A DNA stretch of 64,000 nt from RHKX01 sp046330415 (GCA_046330415.1 JAXLSW010000012.1:115963-179962); one strand, 5' to 3'; shown: positions 52,250 through 61,761, counted from the first letter of the stretch. Notes: a model not told the origin generated them from the sequence alone. Made by a program: numbers and translations.

Positions 52250-54375
52250 CAGGCGGGCACCGCGGTCCGGCCCTCACCCTCGGCGCGGCGCGGCCGCGCG
52301 GCGAAGGCATCCTCCAGCTTGGGGCCGAGCTGCGTGTAGAAGAGGCTCAGCGGGAACTCGTCGTCGCGGACCAGATCGACGAGCTGCTTGGGCTCCTCCA
52401 CCTCCGGCAGCTCGCGCCGGTCGGCCGCCCAGACCGAGCTCTCGGCCGGCGGCACGTACTTGGCGACGAGATCGTGCGCGGCTATCCACTGCCCGAGCTT
52501 CGAGCGGTCGATGCCCGAGTGGTAGAGCTCGCCGACGAGCTCCTTGAGCCCACCGACGCCCTCGGCGAGCCGGTCCCACTCGATGATCAGCCGGTTGTCG
52601 GTCCAGTGCAGGAACCCCTCGTGGTGCAGATAGGCGAACAGGAGCTGCCCCCCGAGCCCGTCGTAGTTCCTCACCCGTCCGCCGGTCAGCGGGAAGCGGA
52701 AGAGGCGGTCGAAGAGGATCGCGTACTGCACGTGGCGAGCGAGCGCGAAGCCCTCGGCCTCGAGCTTCACCGCCTCCCCGAACGTCGTCAGGTCGCAGCG
52801 GAGCTCCTCCAGCGCGTACATCCAGTAGGGGCTGCGCTGGCGGATCATGAACGGATCGAATGGCAGGTCGCCCCGCATGTGGGTGCGGTCGTGGATCAGG
52901 TCCCAGGCGATGTAGGCGTCGCGCGAGAGCCCCTCGGAGGCGAGCAGGCAGGCGGCGTCGGGCGGCAGATTCAGCCGCAGGACGTCGGTGGCGGCGCCGC
53001 AGACACGCCGGAAGCGCTCCGCCTCGCGATCGCAGAGGATCCCGCCGAAGTGGGCCGGCGGGCGCTCCGCGGTCGAGAAGGTCTCCGGGAACACCACCGC
53101 GCACTCGGAGTCGTATCCGCTGGTGAAGTCGACGAGCTCGATCGGCACGAACTTGGCGTTGTCGTACTCCTGCTCCAGCTCGGCGGTCCACTGCGGCCAT
53201 GGCGCGCGCACGATCAGCGCCTCGAAGCAGGTGCCGGGAGGTCCGTTCTGCTTGTACATCGGGAAGACGACGAGGTGCTCGACGCCGTCGCGGCGGTCCT
53301 GTTCGGGCCGGTAGACGTCGACGGAGCGGATGAAGTCGGGCTTGCCGAAGCCGCCGTCGGCCCAGTCGCGCAGGTCGACCTCGAGCGCGTCGATGTAGGC
53401 CTCCTGATGTGGGAACCGCGGCGCCAGCTCGCGCGCCGCCCCGGCGATCTCATCGCAGAGCTCGCGCATGCGCGCGTCGTCGCGGCCCTCGGCAGGGATC
53501 GAACCGTCCTTCTCCTGGTGGACGCGCAGCTCCTCGACGGCGTCGCGCAGCCGCAGCCAGGCGGGATCGGACGCCGCCTCGGAGACGATCGGCTCCTCCG
53601 GGCGACCGAACGACGGTGCCGCCGCCCAGTAGGCGAGGTTGACCCAGAGCGCCTCGTGGTCGAGGGCGCCGATGCAGTCGTCTCCGAACAGGTCGGAGTC
53701 GGAGAGGACGACGACGCGTCCCGCCCCGTGCTCGATCACCGCCGCCAGGGGAGCTCGCGGCGGCGCGGCGTCGGCCGACGTGCGGGCGATGACGCGAGCC
53801 CCGTTGCTGAGCGCGATCGTGCCGGCGCGGTAGAAGCAGAGCTCGTTGACGCGCGTCAGCGGGTCGGCTCCGGCCCGGTCCGCCTCGACGAGGTCGGCGT
53901 AGATCCAGGTGGGAGCCTCACGGTGGTGCTCGTAGTCCTGCACCGTCGCGTTCTCGATCTCGGCGCCGAAGCGGGCCAGCAGCTCGTTCAGGTTGTTGCC
54001 GTACTTGGCCTGCTCGGTCTCACCGAGAACGATCAGGCCTCCCCCGCCCTCGACCCAGGCGGCGAGGGCCTCGATCTCGGCGTCCTCGAGGCGCGGGCTC
54101 CCCTCGCCGACGGTTGCCTCCCACTGCGGGTCGGAGGGATGGGCGATAACGAGCACGTCGGCCCCCTCGAGGGTCGCCGCGCCGAGCGGCTCACCGGAGT
54201 TCACGTCGACGCGGAAATCACGCTCGGCGAGGGCCTCCGCGGCCCGCTGCAGGGAGGCGTCAGCCGGGTGCGCCGCCTGCATTCGAGCGGTCACCTCGGG
54301 GCGGATCGACCACGCCTCCGAATGGGACTCGTCGAAGAGGATGCGGGCACGTCTCGTCTGCGTCTGGGGAGCCAT
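52249..54375 (-). CDS. DUF6421 family protein with N-terminal amidotransferase-like domain
   Basis: 708 residues. The C-terminal part (SPYWMYALEELRCDLTTFGE, FRFPLTGGRVRNYDGLGGQ, LHWTDNRLIIEWDRL) is the DUF6421 region I know from actinobacterial DUF6421-SDR-aldolase clusters. The first 260 residues look like a class I glutamine amidotransferase or DUF4350-type Rossmann domain (DVLVIAHPSDPQWEATVGEG, LAAWVEGGGGLIVLGE, VIEHGAGRVVVLSDSDLFGD), without a clear catalytic Cys. Role unknown. Confidence 0.75.
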   Translation of the reverse strand: MAPQTQTRRARILFDESHSEAWSIRPEVTARMQAAHPADASLQRAAEALAERDFRVDVNSGEPLGAATLEGADVLVIAHPSDPQWEATVGEGSPRLEDAEIEALAAWVEGGGGLIVLGETEQAKYGNNLNELLARFGAEIENATVQDYEHHREAPTWIYADLVEADRAGADPLTRVNELCFYRAGTIALSNGARVIARTSADAAPPRAPLAAVIEHGAGRVVVLSDSDLFGDDCIGALDHEALWVNLAYWAAAPSFGRPEEPIVSEAASDPAWLRLRDAVEELRVHQEKDGSIPAEGRDDARMRELCDEIAGAARELAPRFPHQEAYIDALEVDLRDWADGGFGKPDFIRSVDVYRPEQDRRDGVEHLVVFPMYKQNGPPGTCFEALIVRAPWPQWTAELEQEYDNAKFVPIELVDFTSGYDSECAVVFPETFSTAERPPAHFGGILCDREAERFRRVCGAATDVLRLNLPPDAACLLASEGLSRDAYIAWDLIHDRTHMRGDLPFDPFMIRQRSPYWMYALEELRCDLTTFGEAVKLEAEGFALARHVQYAILFDRLFRFPLTGGRVRNYDGLGGQLLFAYLHHEGFLHWTDNRLIIEWDRLAEGVGGLKELVGELYHSGIDRSKLGQWIAAHDLVAKYVPPAESSVWAADRRELPEVEEPKQLVDLVRDDEFPLSLFYTQLGPKLEDAFAARPRRAEGEGRTAVPA

Positions 54376-54421
54376 GTCCCAAAGGTAGCGCGGGCGGCTG
54401 TCGCGGCACCTCCCAGTGCCG

Positions 54422-56209
54422 CTACTCGGTGCCGAGCGCGATCGCGTCCTTCAGCCGGGCCCGCTCTCGCTGCAGCTCGACGGTGCGCTCGAGATCGCCC
54501 TCGCTCTGAGCGCTGCGCAGCAGGCTCTCCATGCGGTCGAGCTCGAGCATCCGCCAGAAGTAGGTGAGGTTCTGCTCGGTCGGCGGCCCCTCGTCGAGCG
54601 CGCTCAGGCGGGAGACGGCGTTGTGGAGGTTCGCATCGGAGTCGTCGAGGCCGGCGAGCGGGCTGTCGAGGTGCTCGCGCAGCCAAACGAACGCCTTCTG
54701 CAGCACCGGCGAGCTGAAGTGCTCCTCGCTGAGCCGGTCGAGGAACCGCTGACCCTGCTGCGGGTCGGCGATGCAGAGGGCGAGCATCTTGTACTGGTGC
54801 TGCTCAGCGGGTGTCGCCTGCCGCCGCGGCCGAGGCGGCGCGTCGGGGCGCGGCTCGGCCTCCGCCGCCGCTGGGGGTGCGGGCGCCGGCGCCTGCGGTG
54901 CTCGCGCACCCCCCTTCAGCCGTCCGGCGACCATCTCGGGCGTCGTGTCGAGCCGGTCGGCGACCTCGCGGACCATCTCCTGGCGGGTGATCGTCTCCCC
55001 CATCCCGACCAGCACGGGAGCCACCTCGTCGAGCGCGCGGTCCCGCCCGCCCGGGGTGGCCAGATCGGCGTCGGCCAGGATCGCGCGGGCGTGGAAGACG
55101 GCGAGGTCGACCGCGCCGGAGAGCGCCTCGCGCATACGCGTGGCGCCTTCGTCGGTGAGCATCAGCTCGGCGGGGTCCTCCCCCTCCGGCATCGGCGCGA
55201 CGAGCAGCCGCAACCTTCCCGACCCGGCGACCCGCTGGGCGCGCAGCATCGCCTCGCGCCCCGCGCGGTCGGCGTCGAGCGCCAGCACGATCTCCTCCGC
55301 GTATCCGGCGAGGATCTTGAGCTGCTCGGGGGTGATGGCGGTCCCCATCACCGCGACCGTCTCCTCGATCTCCGCCTGGTGGAGAGCGAGCACGTCGGTG
55401 TAGCCCTCGACGACGACGGCGCGGCCGCCGCGCGCGATGGGGCCGCGCGCTCGGTCGATCCCGTAGAGGGTGCGGCTCTTGCGGTAGACCTCGTTCTCGG
55501 GTGAGTTCAGGTACTTGGGCTTCGCGTCGGGACCCATCCCGCGGGCGCCGAAGCCGACAACGCGCCCGCGATGGTCCTTGACGGGGAAGGTAATCCGTCC
55601 GCGGAAGCGGTCGTAGTGGCTGCCCGGCTGCTTTGGGAGCGCTGGATCAGGCTCGCGAGGAGCTCCTCGACCGAGAAGCCTCGCCTGCTGGCCTCGGGTC
55701 AGCACCGAGTCCCAGGCGCTGGGGGCGAAGCCGACGCCGAACGCGCGCAGGATCTCCTCGCCGAGGCCCCGCTCCGAGGTCAGGTACTCGCGGGCCTTCG
55801 CCGCCTTGTCCGACTCCCACAGGTAGCTCTCGTAGAACGCGGCGACGCGAGTGAGCGCCTCGCCGAGCCGGCCGCGCCGGCGCCGTGCCTCCTCGGCCCT
55901 CGGGTCCTCCTTCTCGACCTCGATCTCGACGCCGTAGCGATCGGCGAGCGCCTCGACCGCGTCGGGGAAGCTCAGCCCCTCCTTCTCCTGGACGAAACGG
56001 ATCGTGTCGCCGCCCGCCTCGCAGCCGAAGCAGTAGTAGAAGCCCTCCGCCGGCTTGACGCCGAAGGACGGGGTGCGCTCGTCATGGAAGGGGCAGAGGC
56101 CGACGTAGCGCTCGCCCTGCCTGCGCAGGTCGGTGTGCTGGGAGACGACCTCGACGATGTCGGCCGCCTCGCGCACGCGCTCGATCGTCTCTGGGGTGAA
56201 GCGGCTCAC
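54422..56209 (-). CDS. dnaG: DNA primase DnaG
   Basis: 595 residues. N-terminal CHC2 zinc finger (CPFHDERTPSF, YYCFGCEAGGD), RNA polymerase core with RGRITFPVKDHRGRVVGFG, Toprim with VVEGYTDVLALHQAE and ALDADRAGREAMLRAQ, a Pro/Ala-rich linker and a C-terminal DnaB-binding domain. Makes the RNA primers of replication. Same order as dgt upstream, on the same strand, as in many actinobacteria. Confidence 0.96.
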   Translation of the reverse strand: MSRFTPETIERVREAADIVEVVSQHTDLRRQGERYVGLCPFHDERTPSFGVKPAEGFYYCFGCEAGGDTIRFVQEKEGLSFPDAVEALADRYGVEIEVEKEDPRAEEARRRRGRLGEALTRVAAFYESYLWESDKAAKAREYLTSERGLGEEILRAFGVGFAPSAWDSVLTRGQQARLLGRGAPREPDPALPKQPGSHYDRFRGRITFPVKDHRGRVVGFGARGMGPDAKPKYLNSPENEVYRKSRTLYGIDRARGPIARGGRAVVVEGYTDVLALHQAEIEETVAVMGTAITPEQLKILAGYAEEIVLALDADRAGREAMLRAQRVAGSGRLRLLVAPMPEGEDPAELMLTDEGATRMREALSGAVDLAVFHARAILADADLATPGGRDRALDEVAPVLVGMGETITRQEMVREVADRLDTTPEMVAGRLKGGARAPQAPAPAPPAAAEAEPRPDAPPRPRRQATPAEQHQYKMLALCIADPQQGQRFLDRLSEEHFSSPVLQKAFVWLREHLDSPLAGLDDSDANLHNAVSRLSALDEGPPTEQNLTYFWRMLELDRMESLLRSAQSEGDLERTVELQRERARLKDAIALGTE

Positions 56210-56299
56210 TCGGTCATTCCCTCACCTTCAAGAATGCCGGGCGGGGCAAACGTGCGCCCCCTCAAGCGCGAGAACCTCCCACCAGGCGGCTCGCGCCGA

Positions 56300-57337
56300 T
56301 CACAGCCGCGATTCCTCCGGCAGGGCGATCCGCCGGAACGTCGCGATGCAGAAGCGGTCGGTCATCCCGGCGACGTAGTCGGCGACTCGTTGGAGCGGAT
56401 CCGGATCGGCTCCCTCCGGAGCGGGCGGCATCTCCTCCGGGTGGGCGAGGTAGTGCTCGATCAGGGTCCGCAGCGTCAGCTCGACCCGATGGTGCTCGGA
56501 GCGCGCCGCCGGGCCCAGGTAGACGCGGTCGAACATGAACTTGCGCAGGCGAAGCATCGCTCCTCCCATGGCCTCGCTCTGGGCGATGTCTTCGGCCTCC
56601 CGCGAGCGCTCGACGATGTCGCGCACGAGCGCGTCGATCCGGGCTGCGCCCGTCGGCCCGAGCCGCTCGATCTGCTCGGCGGGGAGGTCTTCGTCGGCGA
56701 TCACCCCGGCGCGAACGGCATCGTCGATGTCGTGGTTGATGTAGGCGACGCGATCGACGAGACGGACGATCCGGCCCTCGAGGGTCTCGGCCCGAAGCGA
56801 CCCGGTGTGGTTGAGGATGCCGTCGCGCACCTGCTCGGTGAGGTTGAGCCCGCGGCCACCGCGCTCGAGCTTCTCGACGAGGCGCAGGGAGTGCTCGTTG
56901 TGACGGAAGCCGACACCGCCGCGATCCTTGATGGCGGCGTCGAGGACCTCCTCGCCGATGTGGCCGAACGGCGGGTGGCCGAGGTCGTGGCCGAGTGCGA
57001 TCGCCTCGGTCAGGTCCTCGTTGAGGGCCAGGGCGCGGGCCACGGTGCGGGCGATGAAGCACGTCTCGAGCGTGTGGGTGAGGCGGGTCCGGTAGTGGTC
57101 CCCCTCGGGGGCGATGAAGACCTGCGTCTTGTGCTTGAGCCGCCGGAAGGCGGTCGAATGCGCGATCCGGTCGCGGTCGCGCTGGAAGGGGGTTCGCACC
57201 GGGCTGTCGGCCTCGGGGACGGCGCGGCGGGCCGGGTAGGAGCGTTCGGCGAGCTCCCAGAGGAACTCGTCCTCCTGGGCGCGGATTCGGGCCTCGAACG
57301 CCGCGATTCCCTCCAGCTCGTGCGCCGATGCCTCCAC
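56300..57337 (-). CDS. dgt: Deoxyguanosinetriphosphate triphosphohydrolase-like protein
   Basis: 345 residues. HD-domain dNTPase: RDRIAHSTAFRRLKHKTQVF, then RTRLTHTLETCFIARTVARAL and IALGHDLGHPPFGHIGEE (metal-binding H...HD...D). Cleaves dGTP (possibly other dNTPs) to the nucleoside and tripolyphosphate. 90 bases upstream of dnaG, same strand. Confidence 0.95.
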   Translation of the reverse strand: MEASAHELEGIAAFEARIRAQEDEFLWELAERSYPARRAVPEADSPVRTPFQRDRDRIAHSTAFRRLKHKTQVFIAPEGDHYRTRLTHTLETCFIARTVARALALNEDLTEAIALGHDLGHPPFGHIGEEVLDAAIKDRGGVGFRHNEHSLRLVEKLERGGRGLNLTEQVRDGILNHTGSLRAETLEGRIVRLVDRVAYINHDIDDAVRAGVIADEDLPAEQIERLGPTGAARIDALVRDIVERSREAEDIAQSEAMGGAMLRLRKFMFDRVYLGPAARSEHHRVELTLRTLIEHYLAHPEEMPPAPEGADPDPLQRVADYVAGMTDRFCIATFRRIALPEESRL

Positions 57338-57432
57338 GGGGGCGATTCTAGGCCCGGATCAGGTGGTTTCACCGATACCGGCCGCGCCCCGTCGGATCGA
57401 ATGGGGACGTCATCGATCCCCCTGGAGGTTCT

Positions 57433-57585
57433 CGTGCGAGCAGCCGGCCGAGCTCGAGCGCCGCGGGATCACCGTGGACCCGGCGAGCAAGGCGTTCGCG
57501 CTCAACTTCACCGACGCGCTGGCGACGGAGCTCCGCGAAACCGGCGTGAGGGCGATGTCGGTCAACCCGGGGCCGCCTGCCCGCG
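57433..57585 (+). pseudogene. SDR oxidoreductase fragment
   Basis: A short frame with PAELERRGITVDPASKAFAL and continuing NFTDALATELRETGVRAMSV-N-P-G-P matches the region after the active-site Tyr in short-chain dehydrogenases (A-S-K-x-F...L...G-V-x-V...P-G). Both the nucleotide-binding half and the C-terminus are missing. Confidence 0.65.
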
Positions 57586-57682
57586 TCCTCGTCGGCTCAC
57601 GGCCGGAAACGCGTAGTCGAGCGCCGGTACCGCCCCTGACGGGCTATCGGGCCGCCTGCCGACGTCCTCGTCGGCTCACGGC
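57570..57682. repeat. Pair of 34-bp direct repeats
   Basis: 57570-57603 and 57649-57682 share GGGCCGCCTGC...CGTCCTCGTCGGCTCACGGC with two differences. The first overlaps the end of the SDR fragment. May be the scar of a duplication or insertion. Confidence 0.65.
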
Positions 57683-57859
57683 GGGAGGCTGGGGCACCGG
57701 CAGCGCGCTGCGCCCGTTGACGACGCCGGCGACGGTGGATCTCCGAAAACGGATGAGGTTCGACCGGAAACGGAGGTCGACCTGGCCGAGGACGCTGGAG
57801 GCGCCGCGGCCCCCGGGCCGCAAGCCGACGAGGACGCCGGCATCGCGGCTCTGGATCCC

Positions 57860-58597
57860 TCAGGCCACTGACCGCAGGCGCACGTGCGCGTGGTGCTCCA
57901 GCGTCTCGTTGATCGCGCGTTCGGCCTGGCGCAGCGCCCGCTCGCTCGCGTCGGGGAGCTCGGCTATCGGCTTGCTCATCGCGACCACCATGAACTCGTG
58001 CGCCTCGGGAGCGAGGCGGAAGCCGCCGCCCTCGCACGATCCGCAGACGACGCCGCCCGCGGCGCCCGAGAACGCGACGAGCCCCTCTCCCTCCCCGCAG
58101 CGCGCGCATGAGCGCAGCTCGGGCGAGAACCCGGCGGCGAGCGCCAGCTTGAGCCGGAAGGCGAGGCCGACGGCGGCGGGATCGGGGCGATCGTCGGTGG
58201 TCGGGGCGTGCGCTCCCCGGTCGAGCAGCGCCAGGTAGCGGCAGAGCAGGTTGTAGGCGGGGCGATTCGGCTCGGTGGAGTCGAGGAGCCGGAGCACCGC
58301 GTCGCAGCCGCGTGCGGCGGCGTCTATCGCGGGGCCGTCGGAGCGCAGGCCGGGGTAGCCGTCGAGGGTCGAGGCGCCGGTGACGGTGCAGAGGTCGCTG
58401 CGGCCCTCGTGGAGCATCAGGTCGAGGCGGAAGAACGGCTCGAGCCTCCCACCGAAGCGCGACTTCGGCCGCCGCGATCCCTTCGCGATCGCGTTCACTC
58501 GCCCCCGCTCCACCGTGTAGAGATGAAGGATCCGGTCGGCCTCGCCGAAGCGGATCGAGCGCAGCACGACGCCCTCGGTCTTGAACGTGCCCGGCAC
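57860..58597 (-). CDS. recO: DNA repair protein RecO
   Basis: 245 residues from GTG 58597. N-terminal OB fold (FKTEGVVLRSIRFGEADRIL, LYTVERGRVNAIAKGSRRPK) and a C-terminal zinc site (CARCGEG...CGSCEGG) as in RecO of high-GC bacteria. Helps RecA load in the RecFOR pathway. Earlier starts would add an unlike Pro/Ser-rich segment. Confidence 0.92.
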   Translation of the reverse strand: MPGTFKTEGVVLRSIRFGEADRILHLYTVERGRVNAIAKGSRRPKSRFGGRLEPFFRLDLMLHEGRSDLCTVTGASTLDGYPGLRSDGPAIDAAARGCDAVLRLLDSTEPNRPAYNLLCRYLALLDRGAHAPTTDDRPDPAAVGLAFRLKLALAAGFSPELRSCARCGEGEGLVAFSGAAGGVVCGSCEGGGFRLAPEAHEFMVVAMSKPIAELPDASERALRQAERAINETLEHHAHVRLRSVA

Positions 58598-58682
58598 CCC
58601 TCGAACTATGAAGGGGCGCCGGGACGGTCCCAGCGTCCCGCGGACCCACCGAGCGTCGCTCGATGGGCCCTTTAGGGGGTAC

Positions 58683-58850
58683 TCAGTGACGTTCGGCGAG
58701 TCGACGTCCGCTCGGCCCGGCGTCGGTAGGCGCCCGGGACTCGCCGACGATCTCGGCGAAGGTGCGCGAGAAAGCACCGGGGCTCGTGAACCCGAAAGGG
58801 TCGCGAACCCGGAGCATCCGCCGGTTCGACTCCTCGATGGCCCGGCTCAT
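58683..58850 (-). pseudogene. AraC-family regulator with internal deletion
   Basis: 55 codons. MSRAIEESNRRMLRVRD is the usual N-terminus of an AraC group, but it jumps directly to the second HTH of that group, GFTSPGAFSRTFAEIVGES, so about 60 residues in the middle are missing. The end is frameshifted: the other frame reads PGAYRRRAERT, the expected ending. Its ATG overlaps the P1 peptidase stop by four bases. Confidence 0.7.
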
Positions 58851-59830
58851 CACCGCAGGCCGTCCTCCTCGGCGATCGCGCAGCGGACGCCGTCGCGGAT
58901 CGCCGCGGCCACCACGGTCGCCGCCACCGAGCCAACCCTTGTCACGAGCCAGGGCGAGGGATCGACCTCGCCGGAGGCCAGGCAGAAGACGACGTCGCCG
59001 TCGAAGGGGGTGAAGACCGGGTCGATGGCGCGCGCCACACCCGCGCCGGCCATGCGCGCGACCTTCGCGCAGCCGGTCTTGTCGAGCGCGGCGTCGGTCA
59101 TCACACAGACGAGGGTGGTCCCCTGCCGCTCCGCCCCGCCCTCGGTCTCCCCGGCCCATTGCGGCGGACCCTCGACACCGGCGAGGATCGCGGCGCTGCT
59201 CAGAACCTCGCCGTCCTCGCCGCGCGGGCCGGCGAGGATCGATCCATCCTCGGCGATCACGTCGCCCGTCGCGTTGACGATCGCGATGGCCGCAACCGTC
59301 TCGCCCGCCCCGGTGCGCGCGGCGGCGTAGCCGACGCCGCCGGGAGTGGAGAACTCCCGCCCCCGCGCCTTCGCCACCGCCGCTCCGCGCGCTGCACCGA
59401 CGCTCCCGCGCAATGGCACGCCCTCGCCGGCCGCCTCACAGGCGGCGTATCCGGAGCCTGCATCGGGACGCACGGTCGCCGCGCCCGCGGTCAGGTCGTA
59501 GATCACCGCGGCGGGGACGAGCGGAACCAACCCGCCGGGGGTCCGGTAGCCGCGGCCATGCTCCTCACACCAGTGCATCACGCCGTCGGCAGCCGCCAGC
59601 CCGTGGGCGCTGCCGCCGGTGAACAGGACCGCCGTCGCCTCCTCCGGGTTCGAGAGCGGCGCGATGATCTCGGTCTCTCGCGTGCCGGGCCCACCGCCGC
59701 GGACGTCGACCCCGGCTCGAGATGCCGTCGGTGGCAGGACCACGGTGCAGCCGGTCCGCGCGCCCTCGGCCGTCCAGTGGCCGATCGCGAAGCCCGCGGG
59801 CGGCGGGGGTACCTCCGCGGCGGAGCTCAC
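58850..59830 (-). CDS. P1 family peptidase (DmpA/BapA type)
   Basis: 326 residues from GTG 59830. N-terminal nucleophile type aminopeptidase/D-esterase family: GARTGCTVVLPP, GGPGTRETEII, LFTGGSAHGLAAADGVMHW and NATGDVIAEDG fit the fold. Such enzymes self-cleave before the nucleophilic Ser/Thr. The start overlaps the mutM stop by four bases (GTGA), and its stop overlaps the AraC remnant's ATG. Confidence 0.88.
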   Translation of the reverse strand: MSSAAEVPPPPAGFAIGHWTAEGARTGCTVVLPPTASRAGVDVRGGGPGTRETEIIAPLSNPEEATAVLFTGGSAHGLAAADGVMHWCEEHGRGYRTPGGLVPLVPAAVIYDLTAGAATVRPDAGSGYAACEAAGEGVPLRGSVGAARGAAVAKARGREFSTPGGVGYAAARTGAGETVAAIAIVNATGDVIAEDGSILAGPRGEDGEVLSSAAILAGVEGPPQWAGETEGGAERQGTTLVCVMTDAALDKTGCAKVARMAGAGVARAIDPVFTPFDGDVVFCLASGEVDPSPWLVTRVGSVAATVVAAAIRDGVRCAIAEEDGLR

Positions 59831-60738
59831 CGCCGCGCCGTCCTGGCCCGAGGCTTGCGGCGTTTGCGAAGGCGCACCTGGCAGGCGGCGCAGAAGTAGG
59901 TCGAGCGACCGCCGACGACGATCCGCGCGATCGGGCCGCCGCAGCGCGGGCACTCCTGCCCCTCGCGTGTGTGGACCAGGAACTCCTCCTGCATGGAGCC
60001 CTTCTCCCCGCGCGAGTCACGGTAGTCGTCGATCGAAGCGCCGCCGTTGGCGAGGCCGGCCTCGAGCGCCTCGACGATCCCTTCCCGGAGAGCCTCCCAG
60101 TGCTCGGGCCGCATCGACCCGGCCGGCGAGAGCGGGTGGAGCTCGGCGCGATGCAGTGCCTCGTCGGCGTAGATGTTGCCGATCCCCGCGATTCCCTTCT
60201 GATCGAGCAGGAAGGACTTCAACGGCGCCGTCCTTCCCTGCGCGACATGGCCGATGTAGTCGGCGGTGAGGTCGGGGCCGAGCGGCTCCACCCCGAGCCG
60301 CGAATCCAGGTAGGGACCGAGCTCGTCCGCCGACAGGAGCGCCGCGTGGCCGAAGCGGCGTGGATCGGTGAAGAGCAGGCGACGGCCGTCGTCGAGCTCC
60401 ATCTCGGCGCGCAGATGCGTGAGCTCGGGCGAGGCCTCGTAGAGGCGCTCGCCCCCGAAACGACGACCCTCGGGCTCGGAGGCGTCGCCGAGCAGCAGGT
60501 TGCCGGTCATCCGCAGGTGCATGGTCAGGGTGAAGCCGTCGTCGAGGCCCAGCAGCAGGTACTTGCCGCGGCGGCCGACGTCCTCGATCACGCGCCCGGT
60601 CAACCCTGCGACGACGGGGGCGGTCGGCTCGGGACGGGTCCAGCGCGCGTCATGGATCGTGGCCATGACGATGCGGCGGCCGAGCAGCTCCGGCTCGAGC
60701 TGACGGCGGATGGTCTCGACCTCGGGGAGCTCCGGCAT
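59827..60738 (-). CDS. mutM: Formamidopyrimidine-DNA glycosylase
   Basis: 303 residues. Starts MPELPEVETIRRQLEPELLG with the catalytic Pro 2 and Glu 3; KGIAGIGNIYADEALHRA in the centre; C-terminal zinc finger CPRCGG...CAACQ. Removes oxidised purines such as 8-oxoguanine. Coupled to the P1 peptidase gene, which follows. Confidence 0.96.
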   Translation of the reverse strand: MPELPEVETIRRQLEPELLGRRIVMATIHDARWTRPEPTAPVVAGLTGRVIEDVGRRGKYLLLGLDDGFTLTMHLRMTGNLLLGDASEPEGRRFGGERLYEASPELTHLRAEMELDDGRRLLFTDPRRFGHAALLSADELGPYLDSRLGVEPLGPDLTADYIGHVAQGRTAPLKSFLLDQKGIAGIGNIYADEALHRAELHPLSPAGSMRPEHWEALREGIVEALEAGLANGGASIDDYRDSRGEKGSMQEEFLVHTREGQECPRCGGPIARIVVGGRSTYFCAACQVRLRKRRKPRARTARR

Positions 60739-60765
60739 CTGCGCGGAGCCTATGGGGTGGATGGA

Positions 60766-61761
60766 TCAGCCGAGCTTGGCGCGCGGGTGGGCGTCGAAGT
60801 AGACGTCCTTGATCCGCTGCGAGGAGAGGTGCGTGTAGATCTGGGTAGTCGAGACGTCGGCGTGGCCGAGCATCTCCTGCACCGAGCGCAGGTCACAGCC
60901 CCCCTCAAGCAGGTGGGTGGCGAAGCTGTGGCGCAGGGTGTGCGGGCTCATCCGGTCGGCCAGCCCGACCGCCTTCGCGCGGCCCTGGATCACCTTGTAG
61001 AGGCCCTGGCGGCTGAGCGCGCCGCCGCGCTGGTTGAGGAACATCGCGCGCTGCTCGTCGGCCGTCCCGACGAGCTCCGGCCGACCCGAGCGCAGGTACC
61101 GGCCCACCGCGGTCGCGGCCTCGCTGCCAAGCGGCACGATCCGCTCCTTCGATCCCTTGCCCTGGGCGCGCAGGAAGCCCCGCCGCAGGTCGATCGAGCC
61201 CGTCACCTCGAGCCCGATCGTCTCGGAAGCGCGCAGACCGCAGCCGTACATGACCTCGAGGATCGCCCGGTCGCGGAGGTCGGCGGGATCGGCGCCGTTG
61301 ACGGAATCGAGCAGCTTCTTGACCTCCGAGTAGCCGAGGACCTTCGGCAGAGGCTTGCCCTTGCGCGGCGGCCGGATCCCGGTGGTGGGGTCGGTCTCGA
61401 CGAGCTCGGCGCGGCGCAGGTGGCGGTAGAAGGAGCGCAGGCAGGCGGTCTTGCGGTTCAGCGTCGCGGCGCTGCACGGCGGCCGCTCCTCGCCATCGCC
61501 GCGGGCGAGGTCGGCGAGGAAGTCGGCGACGTCGGCGCTGCCCGCCTCGGTGGGCTCGGTCCCCCGAGCCGCCAGGAAGGCGCCGTACTGCAGCAGGTCG
61601 GTTCGGTAGGCGCTCAGGGTGTTGCGGGAGAGGCCGCGCTCGAACTCCAGGTGCGCGAGGAAATCGAGGAGCAGCGCCTCGAACGGCGCGCCAACGGCAC
61701 CCGCACGGCCACCAGGGCGCGGCTTCGGTTCAGCGAGGACGCTCACGCATGGCAGGTTCAC
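60766..61761 (-). CDS. xerD: Tyrosine recombinase XerD
   Basis: 331 residues. N-terminal core-binding domain (LLDFLAHLEFERGLSRNTLSAYRTDL), catalytic residues in YGCGLRASE (Arg), GKGSKERIVPL (Lys), HTLRHSFATHLL (His-x-x-Arg) and LGHADVSTTQIYTH (His, Tyr). Chromosome dimer resolution enzyme by length and type. Starts at GTG 61761 or the GTG at 61746. It is not linked to an element. Confidence 0.92.
   Translation of the reverse strand: MNLPCVSVLAEPKPRPGGRAGAVGAPFEALLLDFLAHLEFERGLSRNTLSAYRTDLLQYGAFLAARGTEPTEAGSADVADFLADLARGDGEERPPCSAATLNRKTACLRSFYRHLRRAELVETDPTTGIRPPRKGKPLPKVLGYSEVKKLLDSVNGADPADLRDRAILEVMYGCGLRASETIGLEVTGSIDLRRGFLRAQGKGSKERIVPLGSEAATAVGRYLRSGRPELVGTADEQRAMFLNQRGGALSRQGLYKVIQGRAKAVGLADRMSPHTLRHSFATHLLEGGCDLRSVQEMLGHADVSTTQIYTHLSSQRIKDVYFDAHPRAKLG

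Larger units (their letters stand above)
57338..57859. other. 522-bp region of gene debris between dgt and recO
   Basis: No intact gene. It contains an SDR fragment and two 34-bp direct repeats, both noted separately; the rest of 57683-57859 shows no support for coding on either strand. Confidence 0.6.

Noticed and set aside
60766..61761. Second mobile-element integrase
   Set aside because: Length, motifs and the mutM/DUF3866 neighbours fit housekeeping XerD; no att repeats or cargo nearby.
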